64,000 nt of DNA. It comes from Grimontia celer. Its GTDB lineage: Bacteria > Pseudomonadota > Gammaproteobacteria > Enterobacterales > Vibrionaceae. Below, piece by piece: positions 8,757 through 17,618 of the stretch. The translations under genes were made by a program, and so were the position numbers. Under the pieces are notes generated by a model. It was not told the origin of the DNA. It did not search any database and was given only the letters and a program-made list of their open reading frames with translations. Within the stretch, counting starts at the first letter, position 1. Every line of letters begins with the position of its first letter. The DNA is taken from positions 376,586-440,585 of the forward strand of contig NZ_FIZX01000002.1 of assembly GCF_900055185.1 (NCBI RefSeq), read 5' to 3'.

Positions 8757-10112
8757 ATGGAAACAACGCAGAGTGCAAGGATTGCCCTGATTGAAGACGA
8801 CGAAATCGTCAGGCAGGCAACTACTCAGTGGCTGCAATTGGCAGGCTTTGATGTGGTTGAGTTTGGCTTGGGGAATGAGGCTTTCGACGTGATTCAGCAT
8901 CAGGCATTTGACGCGATTATCAGCGATGTCAGATTGCCGGACATTGATGGCATCATGCTGTTAGAAAAGCTTATCGACAGTGGTGTGAGTGCACCGGTAC
9001 TAATCATTACTGGTCACGGCGATGTCGATATGGCCGTGAAAGCTTTGCACCTCGGCGCGTTTGATTTTATCGAAAAACCCTTTCAGCCAGACAGGTTATC
9101 GAGTCGTGTTTCTCAAGCGGTTGAGCAATTCCGTGCACAAACCTCGACCCAGCTTCGTGGAGAGTACCTTGCAAGTCTCTCGGGGCTGGAAAAAGTGCTG
9201 GTCGGTCAAAGCGAGGTGATGAAGCGACTTCGCGAACAGGTTGCGCGGATCGCGCTTATCGACACCAATGTGATCATTTATGGCGAAACCGGATGTGGTA
9301 AAGAGTTGGTCGCCAACAGTTTGCACAAGGGAAGCGGCAGAAAATCTCATCAGTTTGTGCCCATCAATTGCGGAGCCATCCCGGAAAACCTGTTTGAAAG
9401 CGAGCTTTTTGGCCATGAAGCGGGAGCTTTTACGGGCGCTGCGAAAAAACGTATTGGTAAGCTGGAATATGCTGACAAGGGCACTCTGTTTCTCGATGAA
9501 ATAGAAAGTATGCCTGCGGCCATGCAGGTCAAAGTGCTGCGCAGCTTGCAGGAAAACACCGTCGAACGGGTCGGCGGCAACAAGCAAATCAATATCGATC
9601 TTCGTGTCGTGGCAGCTGCCAAAGAAGATCTGCGCGAGCATCCTGAGTTCCGGCAAGATCTCTATTACCGCCTGAACGTAGCGCAAATCTATATCCCGCC
9701 GCTTCGCGAACGCGGAGAAGACATCCTCACGCTATTCGAGCACTTCGCCAAGGAGTCCAATCGAAATGCGAGATCAGTCAGTGATGCAGATAAGAAAGCC
9801 ATGATGTCCTATGGCTGGCCGGGAAACGTGCGTGAGCTTCGTAATGTCGCTACGCGTTTCGCACTCGACAACACCATGTCCGTGTTGGAAATTCTTTCGA
9901 ACCGGCCTGTCGCATCCAGCGAACCCAACAGCACGGGTGTGCCTTTGGCAGTACAACTGCATAACTTTGAGCGAAAGGTGTTGGAAGAGGCGCTGACCCG
10001 ACATCAAGGACGGATCAATGACGTGATGCAGGAACTGGATTTACCCCGCCGTACACTGAACCAGAAAATGCAGAAGTTTGGTTTGAACCGCTCAGATTTC
10101 ACCGATCCCTAA
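8757..10112 (+). CDS. DctD-like sigma-54-dependent response regulator
   Basis: 451 residues: receiver domain (1-120, phospho-acceptor Asp57 in ISDVRLPD, Lys107 in EKPF), AAA+ sigma-54 activation domain with Walker A GETGCGKE (176-183) and GAFTGA (223-228), and a C-terminal Fis-type helix-turn-helix (about 405-445). GAFTGA contacts sigma-54, so this is an active enhancer-binding protein. It is divergent from its likely kinase (6609-8648). A sigma-54 promoter lies downstream at 10308, before the TRAP genes, which it presumably activates. Confidence 0.93.
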   Translation: METTQSARIALIEDDEIVRQATTQWLQLAGFDVVEFGLGNEAFDVIQHQAFDAIISDVRLPDIDGIMLLEKLIDSGVSAPVLIITGHGDVDMAVKALHLGAFDFIEKPFQPDRLSSRVSQAVEQFRAQTSTQLRGEYLASLSGLEKVLVGQSEVMKRLREQVARIALIDTNVIIYGETGCGKELVANSLHKGSGRKSHQFVPINCGAIPENLFESELFGHEAGAFTGAAKKRIGKLEYADKGTLFLDEIESMPAAMQVKVLRSLQENTVERVGGNKQINIDLRVVAAAKEDLREHPEFRQDLYYRLNVAQIYIPPLRERGEDILTLFEHFAKESNRNARSVSDADKKAMMSYGWPGNVRELRNVATRFALDNTMSVLEILSNRPVASSEPNSTGVPLAVQLHNFERKVLEEALTRHQGRINDVMQELDLPRRTLNQKMQKFGLNRSDFTDP

Positions 10113-10124
10113 GGCTAAAATGAA

Positions 10125-10162
10125 ATGGCGATATGCATCGGCACATTTTTGCTTATCGCCAT
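10125..10162. repeat. Inverted repeat after the response regulator gene
   Basis: Arms ATGGCGATA (10125-10133) and TATCGCCAT (10154-10162) with a 20-base loop. There is no T-run behind it, so it is a poor intrinsic terminator. It lies about 150 bp upstream of the sigma-54 promoter and could be an enhancer site for the regulator. Confidence 0.45.
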
Positions 10163-10307
10163 CCGATGATTCTCCTAACCCCCTACCAATACTGGAATTC
10201 CACTATAAGCAAAATCTTGCCGATGGGTTTTTCCTCCAATCAGCAGGATTTTGCTCATTTCTCTCTCTGGCTTTCAAATAATTAAATAAAATCAGATGGA
10301 TAAAATC

Positions 10308-10323
10308 TGGCATCCGCTTTGCT
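10308..10323 (+). promoter_or_regulatory. Sigma-54 promoter of the TAXI TRAP operon
   Basis: TGGCATCCGCTTTGCT: GG and GC elements are separated by exactly 10 bases, with a good TTGCT -12 element. It stands 57 bases before the start codon at 10381. The neighbouring sigma-54 activator gene supports it. Confidence 0.85.
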
Positions 10324-10380
10324 CTTACTGAATTCAAGTAACAAATTATTAACATGGAACGCAGTAAACAGGAGTGAAGT

Positions 10381-11385
10381 ATGAAACTGAAAAAGATGCT
10401 GGCAGCAATGGCCATCGTGGCTTCAATGGGCGCAAGCGCGAATGTCGTGGCGGAAGAGAGAAGCTATATTCTCGCGACGGCTTCAACTGGTGGCACTTAC
10501 TACCCGGTAGGTGTTGCGCTGGCGACACTGAGTAAGGTGAAGCTGGGGCCTAAATATCAATTATCCCTTTCCGCGATTAGCTCTGCCGGTTCGGGTGAAA
10601 ACGTTAAGTTGCTGAACGAGAACGAAGCCCAGTTTGCGATTTTACAAGGGCTTTATGGCGCGTGGGCTTGGCAGGGGTCAGGTCCATACAAGGGCGTGAA
10701 GCAAGATGACATTCGCGCCGTTTCCATGCTCTGGCAAAATGTTGAGCATTTTATTGTGCGTTCTGAGCTGGCAGAAACCGGCACGGTGGCGGATTTGTCG
10801 AAACTGGACGGTAAGAAGTTCTCGATTGGCAAAAAGAACTCAGGGACAGAGAATTCAGGCCGCCACATTATGAGCGAGCTTTCTATCTCTCCGGACAACT
10901 TTCATCTTGCGTTTATGGGCTACGGTGCGAGTGCCAATGCGCTGCAAAACGGCACCATTGAAGGAATGAATACTCCCGCAGGCGTGCCAGTAGGCGCGGT
11001 TACTCAGGCATTTGCTGCCATGGGCGATGACTTGAAGATCCTTTCTTTTACGGATGATCAAATCAAGCAGGTCAACAGCACCTATAACCTTTGGACAGCT
11101 TACGAAATTCCCGCCAACACCTATCCCGGTCTGGATAAACCAATCACCACGGTCGCCCAGCCTAACTTCCTCGCTGTGCGCGACGATGTGTCCGATGACG
11201 ATGTTTATCAACTGACCAAAGCCATCTATGAGAATCTGCCTTTCCTCCAGGGCATTCATAAAGCCACCAAAGCCATGGCGATTGAAAAAGCGATTGCTGG
11301 TCTCCCGGTGCCGTTGCATCCAGGTGCCGTGCGTTATTACGAAGAAGTGGGTATCGACATTCCCGCAGAGTTGAAAACGCAATAA
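10381..11385 (+). CDS. TAXI family TRAP transporter substrate-binding protein
   Basis: 334 residues with a signal peptide ending near AEE (about residue 25). The mature start reads SYILATASTGGTYYPVGVAL, the signature of TAXI (TRAP-associated extracytoplasmic immunogenic) binding proteins. Other family features are SAGSGENVKLLNENEAQFAI and GTIEGMNTPAGVPVGAV. A ribosome site AGGAG lies 8 bases before the ATG. It binds the substrate in the periplasm and delivers it to the permease encoded next. The substrate cannot be read from sequence; glutamate and other carboxylates are known for the family. Confidence 0.93.
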   Translation: MKLKKMLAAMAIVASMGASANVVAEERSYILATASTGGTYYPVGVALATLSKVKLGPKYQLSLSAISSAGSGENVKLLNENEAQFAILQGLYGAWAWQGSGPYKGVKQDDIRAVSMLWQNVEHFIVRSELAETGTVADLSKLDGKKFSIGKKNSGTENSGRHIMSELSISPDNFHLAFMGYGASANALQNGTIEGMNTPAGVPVGAVTQAFAAMGDDLKILSFTDDQIKQVNSTYNLWTAYEIPANTYPGLDKPITTVAQPNFLAVRDDVSDDDVYQLTKAIYENLPFLQGIHKATKAMAIEKAIAGLPVPLHPGAVRYYEEVGIDIPAELKTQ

Positions 11386-11419
11386 GCCCTTTTTCCCTAA
11401 TTGGGAGATTGAAAACGAC

Positions 11420-11444
11420 AGACAGCCCTGATTTAGGGCTGTCT
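11420..11444 (+). promoter_or_regulatory. Stem-loop between TRAP binding-protein and permease genes
   Basis: AGACAGCCC (11420-11428) pairs with GGGCTGTCT (11436-11444) over a 7-base loop. No T-run follows. A stem here would fit mRNA stabilisation or partial attenuation, giving more binding protein than permease. Confidence 0.6.
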
Positions 11445-11490
11445 AGCAAGAGAGTAGTAACGCTCCTCGAAAGGAGTGCTGGAGTCAATC

Positions 11491-13611
11491 ATGACGGATG
11501 CTGTAAACAAAGAGCTCGAAAAATTCGAGCTGCCTAATCGCATCGATATTCCCTGGGTGAACTTGACCATTACCGTTTTGGCGGTGGCCTTATCCTGCGT
11601 TCACATCTGGTTTAATACTTTATCGACTTGGTCGGAACTTTGGGTTTCGGCTACCCACTTTGCCGGGTTTTCGGTGATTTGCGTGCTGTGGTTTCCCGCC
11701 GCCAATCACCTGAAATACAACAAAATCGCTTTGGTAATAGACCTATGGATTGCTATTGCAGCGGTCGCTTGTCTGCTTTATATCCCCTACGCCGAAGACG
11801 CCCTTTATGAGCGCGGCGTGAAGTTTGTGGCGAGCGATTGGGTATTCGCCACGATAGCCATCCTGATTGCGATGGAACTGGTACGCCGAACCATGGGCTG
11901 GTTTATCCCCATGCTCATCGCGGTGTGTCTGAGCTATGTGGTGTTGTGGGGGCAGTGGATGCCCGGCGTGTTCCATTTCCCGGGTTTGAGCTTGGAAACG
12001 GTGTTGTATCGAAGCTTCTTCTCATCTGAGGGTATGTTTGGCCCTATTTCCCGCATCAGTTGGAGTTACGTCTTCATGTTCATCCTGTTCGGTGCATTTC
12101 TGGTGAGATCCGGTGTGGGTGACTTTATCGTTCGTCTATCAAAAGCTGCTGCAGGGAAAATCATCGGTGGGCCAGGTTTTATCGCGGTATTGGGCTCGGG
12201 CTTGATGGGTTCTGTGTCGGGTTCGAGCGTGGCAAACACCGTCTCGACAGGTGTTATCACGATCCCTTTGATGAAAAAAGCGGGCTTTCCGGCGCGGTTT
12301 GCTGCAGGGGTCGAAGCGGCAGCATCCACGGGTGGGCAGTTGATGCCGCCTGTGATGGGTGCCGGCGCATTCATCATGGCGTCTTATACCCAAATCCCTT
12401 ACGTCGATATCATTGCAGTTTCCTTTATGCCAGCGCTGATCTACTTCCTCTCCGTGGCCTTTTTTGTTCGCATTGAAGCCAAGCGCAGTAATGTTCAGAA
12501 AGTATCGGAAGACGAAGAGTCTGTTCTGGGTGTGCTTATTTCAGGCTGGCACAACCTTATTCCACTCGCAGTGCTGGTGTTTCTGCTTATCCAAGGGTTC
12601 ACACCGACTTATGCTGCGGGCATTTCCATTCTTTCTGTGATTGCAGCCAGTTGGCTCTCGAAAGATAACAAGATGGGACCCAGTGCTGTGACCGAAGCAT
12701 TGGCGTTAGGAGCCAAGAACATGGCTCCAACGGCGATTTTGCTTGTTGGTATTGGCTTAGTGGTTAACGTTATCAGCACGACAGGCATTGGTAATACCTT
12801 CTCACTAATGATTGATGGCTGGGCCGGCGGTAACCTGCTGGTGATGTTGCTTCTGATCGCGCTGGCTTCTTTGATCCTAGGGATGGGATTGCCAGTGACG
12901 GCAGCTTATATTGTGCTTGGTACATTGTCCGCACCCGCGCTTTATACCTTGCTGGCAGAAAACCAATTGATTGATCTGATTGTCGCTGGCGAGTTGCCTG
13001 AACAAGCGAAGGCCATATTTATGTTGGCGGGGCCGGAAATCTTTGAATCGCTGAGCGCGGCGATGTCAGTAGAGCAAGCCAAAGAGCTGCTGACGCTGGT
13101 GCCACCGGATTTCAAAGAAACACTGATGGAACAGGCATTAGGCGTCGAAGCTGTCGGTCTGGCTTTGCTCTCTGCGCACCTGATTATATTCTGGCTGTCG
13201 CAAGACAGTAACGTCACGCCGCCTGTCTGTCTCACGGCCTTTGCTGCGGCGACCATCGCACGCACGCCACCAATGAGGACGGGACTGACGGCATGGAAGA
13301 TCGCGAAAGGGCTTTATATTGTGCCGCTTCTGATTGCCTACAGTTCGCTAGTGAGTTGGGACTTCACAGAAGTCTTGGTGGTAGGCATTTTTGCTATCTT
13401 CGGGACCTATGCACTTATTGGTGCCTTGGAAGGGTATCTGGAAGGGGCATTAAACTATTTGCTTCGATTAGTATTGGTTGTCGCGGCAGTAGTGATGGTC
13501 TGGCCGGGCTTACCACTTTGGATGAGGTTACTCGGTGTGATGACTTTCCTAGCACTCTTTATCTACAGTGGTCGAAAGGTTCCGGCTCAGACTGTAGCGT
13601 CATCCCACTAA
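11491..13611 (+). CDS. Fused TRAP transporter permease (small plus large subunit)
   Basis: 706 residues from ATG 11491, preferred over GTG 11476 because GGAG lies 6 bases upstream. The N-terminal part (about 20-190) has four membrane helices like the small DctQ subunit. The rest is the 12-helix DctM-type permease with GLMGSVSGSSVANTVSTG and GMGLPVTAAYIVLGT motifs. Fused DctQM is the rule in TAXI systems. It couples uptake to an ion gradient in the inner membrane. It forms an operon with the binding-protein gene and ends at a strong terminator. Confidence 0.93.
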   Translation: MTDAVNKELEKFELPNRIDIPWVNLTITVLAVALSCVHIWFNTLSTWSELWVSATHFAGFSVICVLWFPAANHLKYNKIALVIDLWIAIAAVACLLYIPYAEDALYERGVKFVASDWVFATIAILIAMELVRRTMGWFIPMLIAVCLSYVVLWGQWMPGVFHFPGLSLETVLYRSFFSSEGMFGPISRISWSYVFMFILFGAFLVRSGVGDFIVRLSKAAAGKIIGGPGFIAVLGSGLMGSVSGSSVANTVSTGVITIPLMKKAGFPARFAAGVEAAASTGGQLMPPVMGAGAFIMASYTQIPYVDIIAVSFMPALIYFLSVAFFVRIEAKRSNVQKVSEDEESVLGVLISGWHNLIPLAVLVFLLIQGFTPTYAAGISILSVIAASWLSKDNKMGPSAVTEALALGAKNMAPTAILLVGIGLVVNVISTTGIGNTFSLMIDGWAGGNLLVMLLLIALASLILGMGLPVTAAYIVLGTLSAPALYTLLAENQLIDLIVAGELPEQAKAIFMLAGPEIFESLSAAMSVEQAKELLTLVPPDFKETLMEQALGVEAVGLALLSAHLIIFWLSQDSNVTPPVCLTAFAAATIARTPPMRTGLTAWKIAKGLYIVPLLIAYSSLVSWDFTEVLVVGIFAIFGTYALIGALEGYLEGALNYLLRLVLVVAAVVMVWPGLPLWMRLLGVMTFLALFIYSGRKVPAQTVASSH

Positions 13612-13628
13612 TGTCTTTTTTCATCTGT

Positions 13629-13666
13629 CATCTGGTTTAGGCATCTAGCCTAAACCAGATGTTTTT
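13629..13666 (+). terminator. Intrinsic terminator of the TRAP operon
   Basis: CATCTGGTTTAGGC (13629-13642) pairs with GCCTAAACCAGATG (13648-13661), followed by TTTTT. It lies 17 bases after the permease stop. Confidence 0.9.
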
Positions 13667-13733
13667 CCCTGCAGTCCCAAATCCTGACACCTTTTGTCAG
13701 CAAATTTTGCTCATGATTGTTTTAGGTTTGTGC

Positions 13734-13999
13734 TAGGGGCTGTTGACCTTTGGTGGTTAAATTTTGTTCTAGCCCTAAACACTTTAGGCGCGGCGAGGTG
13801 TGTGTCGCCTCACTCTAAGCAAATACACCTCAACAAAGCATAAAACGTTTAGGGCAGAACCCTTTGGGCAGCGTTTGTGGGGACTTTCTGCTGCGTTATC
13901 GGCTTCTCATGTAGGCGAGCTACACATCGACGCCTCTGCCTTGCATAAAATCCCCACAAACTGCTGCAAAAATCATCACCAAAGGTCAACAGCCCCTAA
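13734..13999. mobile_element. MITE-like element with 20-base terminal inverted repeats
   Basis: Left end TA-GGGGCTGTTGACCTTTGG (from 13734) and right end CCAAAGGTCAACAGCCCC-TA (to 13999) are exact inverted repeats, both flanked by TA. This suggests TA target duplication as in IS630/Tc1-type elements. The roughly 262-base interior has no transposase. It has a nested inverted pair, TTTGTGGGGA near 13875 and TCCCCACAAA at 13951-13960. The right end lies about 9 bases before the DUF4399 start codon. A related decayed end occurs at 42216-42282. Confidence 0.85.
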
Positions 14000-14008
14000 G
14001 GGTTATTC

Positions 14009-14446
14009 ATGAAAAGTGACAGCTTTATGGTGCTATGTGTCATGTCGATGCTGCTTGCATTTGCACTTCTTGGCACATTGGCAAGCGCTGCGACACCTTC
14101 GCCGCCGAATGCGCGGGTCTTCTTTATCACTCCACAAGATGGTGAGGTGGTCCCGCAGACCTTCGAGGTTAAATTCGGGTTGGAGGGCATGCGCTTGGCA
14201 AAAGCGGGTGAGAGAGTACCCAATTCAGGACATCATCACCTTTTGATCAACATTGATTCATTGGTGGATTTTTCGCTGCCCTTGCCAGCAACGAACAATA
14301 TTTTGCATTTTGGAGGAGGGCAAACTGAGACGACACTGACGCTACCAAGGGGAAAGCACACGCTGCAATTACTCTTGGGTGATCACCTCCATATTCCTCA
14401 TGTTAAGCCAGTCATTTCCCAGAAAATCACCATCACGGTGAGATAA
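14009..14446 (+). CDS. Secreted DUF4399 protein
   Basis: 145 residues with a signal peptide (cleavage probably after LASAA, about residue 28). The mature part contains the DUF4399 features FFITPQDGEVVPQTFEVKFG, a GHHHLLI histidine cluster, and a C-terminal THxLQLLLGDHLHIPH-like region. The histidines might bind metal, but the family has no established function. AAGGG upstream of the ATG lies just outside the MITE end, so the element may supply or disturb the promoter. Monocistronic; it faces the syp operon's terminator. Confidence 0.82.
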   Translation: MKSDSFMVLCVMSMLLAFALLGTLASAATPSPPNARVFFITPQDGEVVPQTFEVKFGLEGMRLAKAGERVPNSGHHHLLINIDSLVDFSLPLPATNNILHFGGGQTETTLTLPRGKHTLQLLLGDHLHIPHVKPVISQKITITVR

Positions 14447-14488
14447 AAAAGCGCAGACTCCGGTGGTGGAATTTCGGGAGCCTGCGCA
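14445..14488 (-). terminator. Terminator of the sypPQR operon
   Basis: On the minus strand GCGCAGGCTCC pairs imperfectly with GGAGTCTGCGC over a loop and is followed by TTTTTT (14450-14445). It lies between the convergent sypR and DUF4399 genes and may serve both. Confidence 0.8.
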
Positions 14489-14520
14489 AAAGTGCAGTGG
14501 AAACTTACGTTGATTGTTTC

Positions 14521-15177
14521 TTACTGGCCGCGGCCACACACCATTACAACCAGGGTGCGGAAGATGATGTAGCAGTCCATTCTCAGCCAGCTCATTGGTG
14601 AAGACAGTGACAACGCGTAAGAGTGGTCGAAGCCGACTTTTGAGCGAACGTCTTCAATACAGGTGTCATAGCCTTGGTTAACCTGAGCAAGACCTGTGAT
14701 ACCCGGAGTCACACCGTAAGTGCGGTCGGCAAAGTAAGGAATAGCAGTTTCCAGTTTTTGGTAGAAACCTGGGCGCTCTGGACGTGGACCAATCAGTGCC
14801 ATGTCACCCGCCAGCACATTCAGAAACTGTGGCAGTTCATCAAGACGGGTTTTGCGCAGGAAACGGCCTACACGGGTCACGCGAGGGTCTTCTTTCGCCG
14901 CCCAAGCTGCGCCGCCAGCTTCTGCGTCAGTGCGCATGGTACGGAACTTAATCATGTTAAAAATCAGGCTGCGGTCTGGCAGTGAACGGCCAATGCGCAT
15001 CTGGCTGAAGAAAACAGGGCCTGGGCTGTCGAGCTTGATAGCAAGCGCAATCAAAGGAAACAGCGGCAGTGTGAGTGCCAGACCGATAAGAGAGCAAACA
15101 ATGTCCATCCCGCGCTTCGCTTTTGCAGTGATGGGATTGATGTCCATTTGCGCGTTGAGATTCATGTTCAGGTTCAT
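14521..15177 (-). CDS. sypR: SypR-like initiating sugar-phosphate transferase
   Basis: 218 residues from ATG 15177, which has AGGA 8 bases upstream; the longer reading to 15219 overlaps sypQ. It is a bacterial sugar transferase (WbaP/WecP C-terminal type). KRGMDIVCSLIGL starts the membrane segment, followed by IKLDSPGPVFFSQMRIG, the KFRTMRTDAE motif, and LRKTRLDELPQFLNVLAGDM with LIGPRPERPGF. It moves the first sugar-phosphate to undecaprenyl phosphate at the inner membrane to start the repeat unit. It is the last gene of the sypP-Q-R unit, as in V. fischeri. Confidence 0.9.
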   Translation of the reverse strand: MNLNMNLNAQMDINPITAKAKRGMDIVCSLIGLALTLPLFPLIALAIKLDSPGPVFFSQMRIGRSLPDRSLIFNMIKFRTMRTDAEAGGAAWAAKEDPRVTRVGRFLRKTRLDELPQFLNVLAGDMALIGPRPERPGFYQKLETAIPYFADRTYGVTPGITGLAQVNQGYDTCIEDVRSKVGFDHSYALSLSSPMSWLRMDCYIIFRTLVVMVCGRGQ

Positions 15178-15199
15178 GATGATCGTCCTCTTCCTAAAT

Positions 15200-16378
15200 T
15201 TATTTGTCAGACGTGACACGCTGCCAACGTCCTTTCTCTAATCCGGTGATGTAGCGCAAGCTACCAATCAGGTTCGCAGTATGACCGGTTACCAAATAGT
15301 TGAGCGCTTTGCTGATCTTGTTGCTTGGCTGAAAACCAAAGAGTTGGTAAATCGCCACGGTACTGTAGATAGCAACCTGCCCAGCGGCAGCTGCCATAAA
15401 AAACAGGTTGGTTGGTGCCAGATAAACGCTGCCTGCTAAGGCGGTCAACATCAGGAATGGCATTAACACTCGCAGGGCCTTGCCTGAAGCAAAGGTAAAC
15501 GCTACGCCGCGGTGACTTGGGTGTAGACACTCAAACAGGCGGAACAGTTGTTGGCAGTTACCCGCACCAATGCGCAGGCGACGACGAAAGTCTTGAGAGT
15601 GACTAGATGCTTCCAGTTCAACGGCACGGATATCTTCCAACACATCAGCACGGTAGCCTTGTGCCACGACCTTCATGGGCAGGATGAAATCGTCGTTGAT
15701 GGTATCCAGTGCCAGTGGTTGGAACAGCTCGCGGCGAATGAAGTAGAGTGCGCCATGAGCACCAAGCGCCGAGCCCACTTGCGCTTCGTTTCGTTGAATT
15801 TTGTTTTGGTAGTTCCAATATTGCTGCTCTTCTTCGCTGGGGCTGAGGAAACAGTAACGGCTGTTTACGACACCAACTTCTTTCGATTGAAAGCGCTTTG
15901 CAGCCAAACGCAATGCGTCATAGGAGATCAGCGCTGAGATATCACTCATTGCTACCAAATCACTGTGAATTGTCGCCATCGCTTTGTTTAGCACAGCCAC
16001 CTTTCCATGATTGTCGAGGTACTCAATAACGCGAACGTTTAGGTGACGACATACCATCTCTTTCGATGCTCTGCGGGCAATCTGGGCGGTGTCATCAGTG
16101 CAGCCATCACATGCGACAACCACTTCCAGTTTGTGTGCTGGGTAATCCAGCATTGCTAGATTACGGATTTTCTCCGCAATCCACTGAGCTTCGTTGTAAG
16201 CCGGCATCAGGACAGTGATGGTCGGCAGCTCAGTGTCCTTAGTCTGCGCGATGTCTTTCGCTGCAGTTTGAGGGGTACAGCGCACCAGCATTTTCAGCAG
16301 TAGGGGATAGCCGAGGTGATGGTAAATAACCAACGCAATGCTGGTGGCTGTGAGCCAGAAAATCAGTTCATACGCCAT
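15200..16378 (-). CDS. sypQ: SypQ-like family 2 glycosyltransferase
   Basis: 392 residues. An N-terminal membrane helix, a GT2 catalytic domain (about 45-270) with VVACDGCTDDT, an acidic SDIS motif in place of the DxD, and EDIRAVELEA followed by RRLRIGAGN, then C-terminal membrane helices (about 295-350). This is the processive or membrane-bound GT2 layout of exopolysaccharide synthases. It overlaps sypP by 11 bases and is followed by sypR, the order found in the syp locus. Confidence 0.88.
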   Translation of the reverse strand: MAYELIFWLTATSIALVIYHHLGYPLLLKMLVRCTPQTAAKDIAQTKDTELPTITVLMPAYNEAQWIAEKIRNLAMLDYPAHKLEVVVACDGCTDDTAQIARRASKEMVCRHLNVRVIEYLDNHGKVAVLNKAMATIHSDLVAMSDISALISYDALRLAAKRFQSKEVGVVNSRYCFLSPSEEEQQYWNYQNKIQRNEAQVGSALGAHGALYFIRRELFQPLALDTINDDFILPMKVVAQGYRADVLEDIRAVELEASSHSQDFRRRLRIGAGNCQQLFRLFECLHPSHRGVAFTFASGKALRVLMPFLMLTALAGSVYLAPTNLFFMAAAAGQVAIYSTVAIYQLFGFQPSNKISKALNYLVTGHTANLIGSLRYITGLEKGRWQRVTSDK

Positions 16379-17450
16379 AACACAAGCCCTCCGTCAGTGA
16401 GTCATATGCCTTGGCCATTTTTCTTACATCGGCGTGGGACATCACGAAGTCGCGTGGTGTGTGAAGGCGGCTTTCGTAAAGGAACGGCAGGATTTTCTCA
16501 GCCATTGCTTCCGGGTCACCCGCTTTCAACACCAAGCCTGTTTGGGGGCAAAGTGTTTCGACTGCGCCGCCAACATCCGTTACGGCTGTTGGAATGCCAC
16601 AAGATTGTGCTTCTAAAGGTGCGAGAGGGAAGCCTTCGTTGAATGACGGCAGGCAGAACAGGTCAAGGGACTGATAAAACATCGGCATGTTCTCGACATG
16701 TCCGAGGAAATGAACACGGTGGTCGATAGCCAGTCGCTCTGCTTGTGCTTTCAGCGCGCTTTCCAGCGAACCGGAACCTGCAATCACTAGGTGATAATGG
16801 GCAGGAAGATCAGCCATGGCTTCGATAAGTATGCTGTGGCCCTTCACTTCTTCCAATCGGCCGCTTGCGCCAATCAGTTTCACACCAGAGGGCAGGTTCA
16901 GTGCGTTTCTCGCTTTAAACTTGTCACCCGGAATAAAGCGCGAGGTATCGATACCATTTTTGATGACTTTGAGCTGATGAATACCCGGTAAGTCCATCAT
17001 GCCTTGCGCGACAATGTCGGCATCTGCAACTTCAACCGGATTCGCGACCAGAGAAACAATACGATGCAGCAGACGGTGGCGTTTATCGTTGTAGTGCCAG
17101 GCGTCATGCTCCGTGTGCATGTGGGCGATGCCGTTCAGGCGAGAAGCAAGGCCACCGTAGAAGAATGGGCCGATGTGGTGTGTATGAACCACGTCTGCTT
17201 TAAGCTCGCTCAGTAGATTGCGCAGTTGCTTCACCAGCGCAAAAGAAAGGCCGGGTTGCTTGTCCAGGAAAATGAGTTGGTTCTTGTAAGCTTCAAGTCG
17301 AGGCCACGCTGCAATAGCAGATTCCATGTCTCCTTCCAGGCTCACAATCTTCATGTTGTGGCGGAATGTGGAGAAATTCATCAGCTCTAGCGCCATGACT
17401 TCGAGGCCGCCGGGTCTGAGATGTTGAACTACCTGCACAATGGTTTTCAT
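16368..17450 (-). CDS. sypP: SypP-like family 4 glycosyltransferase
   Basis: 360 residues with the GT-B fold. The N-terminal domain starts VVQHLRPGGLEVMALEL. The C-terminal nucleotide-sugar domain has GRLEEVKGHSILIEA and the E-x7-E motif in EGFPLAPLEAQSCGIP. It adds a sugar to the lipid-linked repeat unit on the cytoplasmic side. It is the first gene of its operon, behind a sigma-54 promoter at 17504 and an SypG-type enhancer at 17592. Confidence 0.9.
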   Translation of the reverse strand: MKTIVQVVQHLRPGGLEVMALELMNFSTFRHNMKIVSLEGDMESAIAAWPRLEAYKNQLIFLDKQPGLSFALVKQLRNLLSELKADVVHTHHIGPFFYGGLASRLNGIAHMHTEHDAWHYNDKRHRLLHRIVSLVANPVEVADADIVAQGMMDLPGIHQLKVIKNGIDTSRFIPGDKFKARNALNLPSGVKLIGASGRLEEVKGHSILIEAMADLPAHYHLVIAGSGSLESALKAQAERLAIDHRVHFLGHVENMPMFYQSLDLFCLPSFNEGFPLAPLEAQSCGIPTAVTDVGGAVETLCPQTGLVLKAGDPEAMAEKILPFLYESRLHTPRDFVMSHADVRKMAKAYDSLTEGLCYGV

Positions 17451-17503
17451 GGTTTACCCCAGTTCGATTTTGTCGTTCGAAATGTTGCTGTTGATAACCA
17501 CTA

Positions 17504-17519
17504 AGCACAGTGTGTGCCA
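17504..17519 (-). promoter_or_regulatory. Sigma-54 promoter of sypP
   Basis: On the minus strand TGGCACACACTGTGCT, with GG and GC exactly 10 bases apart, 54 bases before the sypP start. The -24 element TGGCAC is perfect; the -12 element is TGTGC rather than TTTGC. Confidence 0.85.
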
Positions 17520-17554
17520 ACATATGAAATAATTTTAGTGTTCTGTTTTTTATA

Positions 17555-17583
17555 GAAAAATCCCAGCGGTGTATTCGCTGGGA
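17555..17583 (-). terminator. Terminator of the glmS-sypMNO-DUF4091 operon
   Basis: TCCCAGCG (17561-17568) pairs with CGCTGGGA (17576-17583). On the minus strand the stem is followed by TTTTTC. Confidence 0.88.
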
Positions 17584-17591
17584 TGATGGGT

Positions 17592-17606
17592 TTCTCATTC
17601 TGAGAA
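17592..17606. promoter_or_regulatory. SypG enhancer-like site upstream of sypP
   Basis: TTCTCATTCTGAGAA is a perfect palindrome about the central T. It matches TTCTCA-N3-TGA, as I recall the SypG enhancer of V. fischeri. It is 73 bases upstream of the sigma-54 promoter of sypP. Confidence 0.82.
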
Positions 17607-17618
17607 TCGCTCTGACAG

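Noticed and set aside
9096-9686. Long minus-strand open frame opposite the response regulator gene
   Set aside because: It is a shadow of the clear plus-strand AAA+ domain and has no recognisable features.
13800-14012. Small plus-strand open frame inside the MITE
   Set aside because: It lies within non-coding inverted-repeat DNA, has no ribosome site and no recognisable product.
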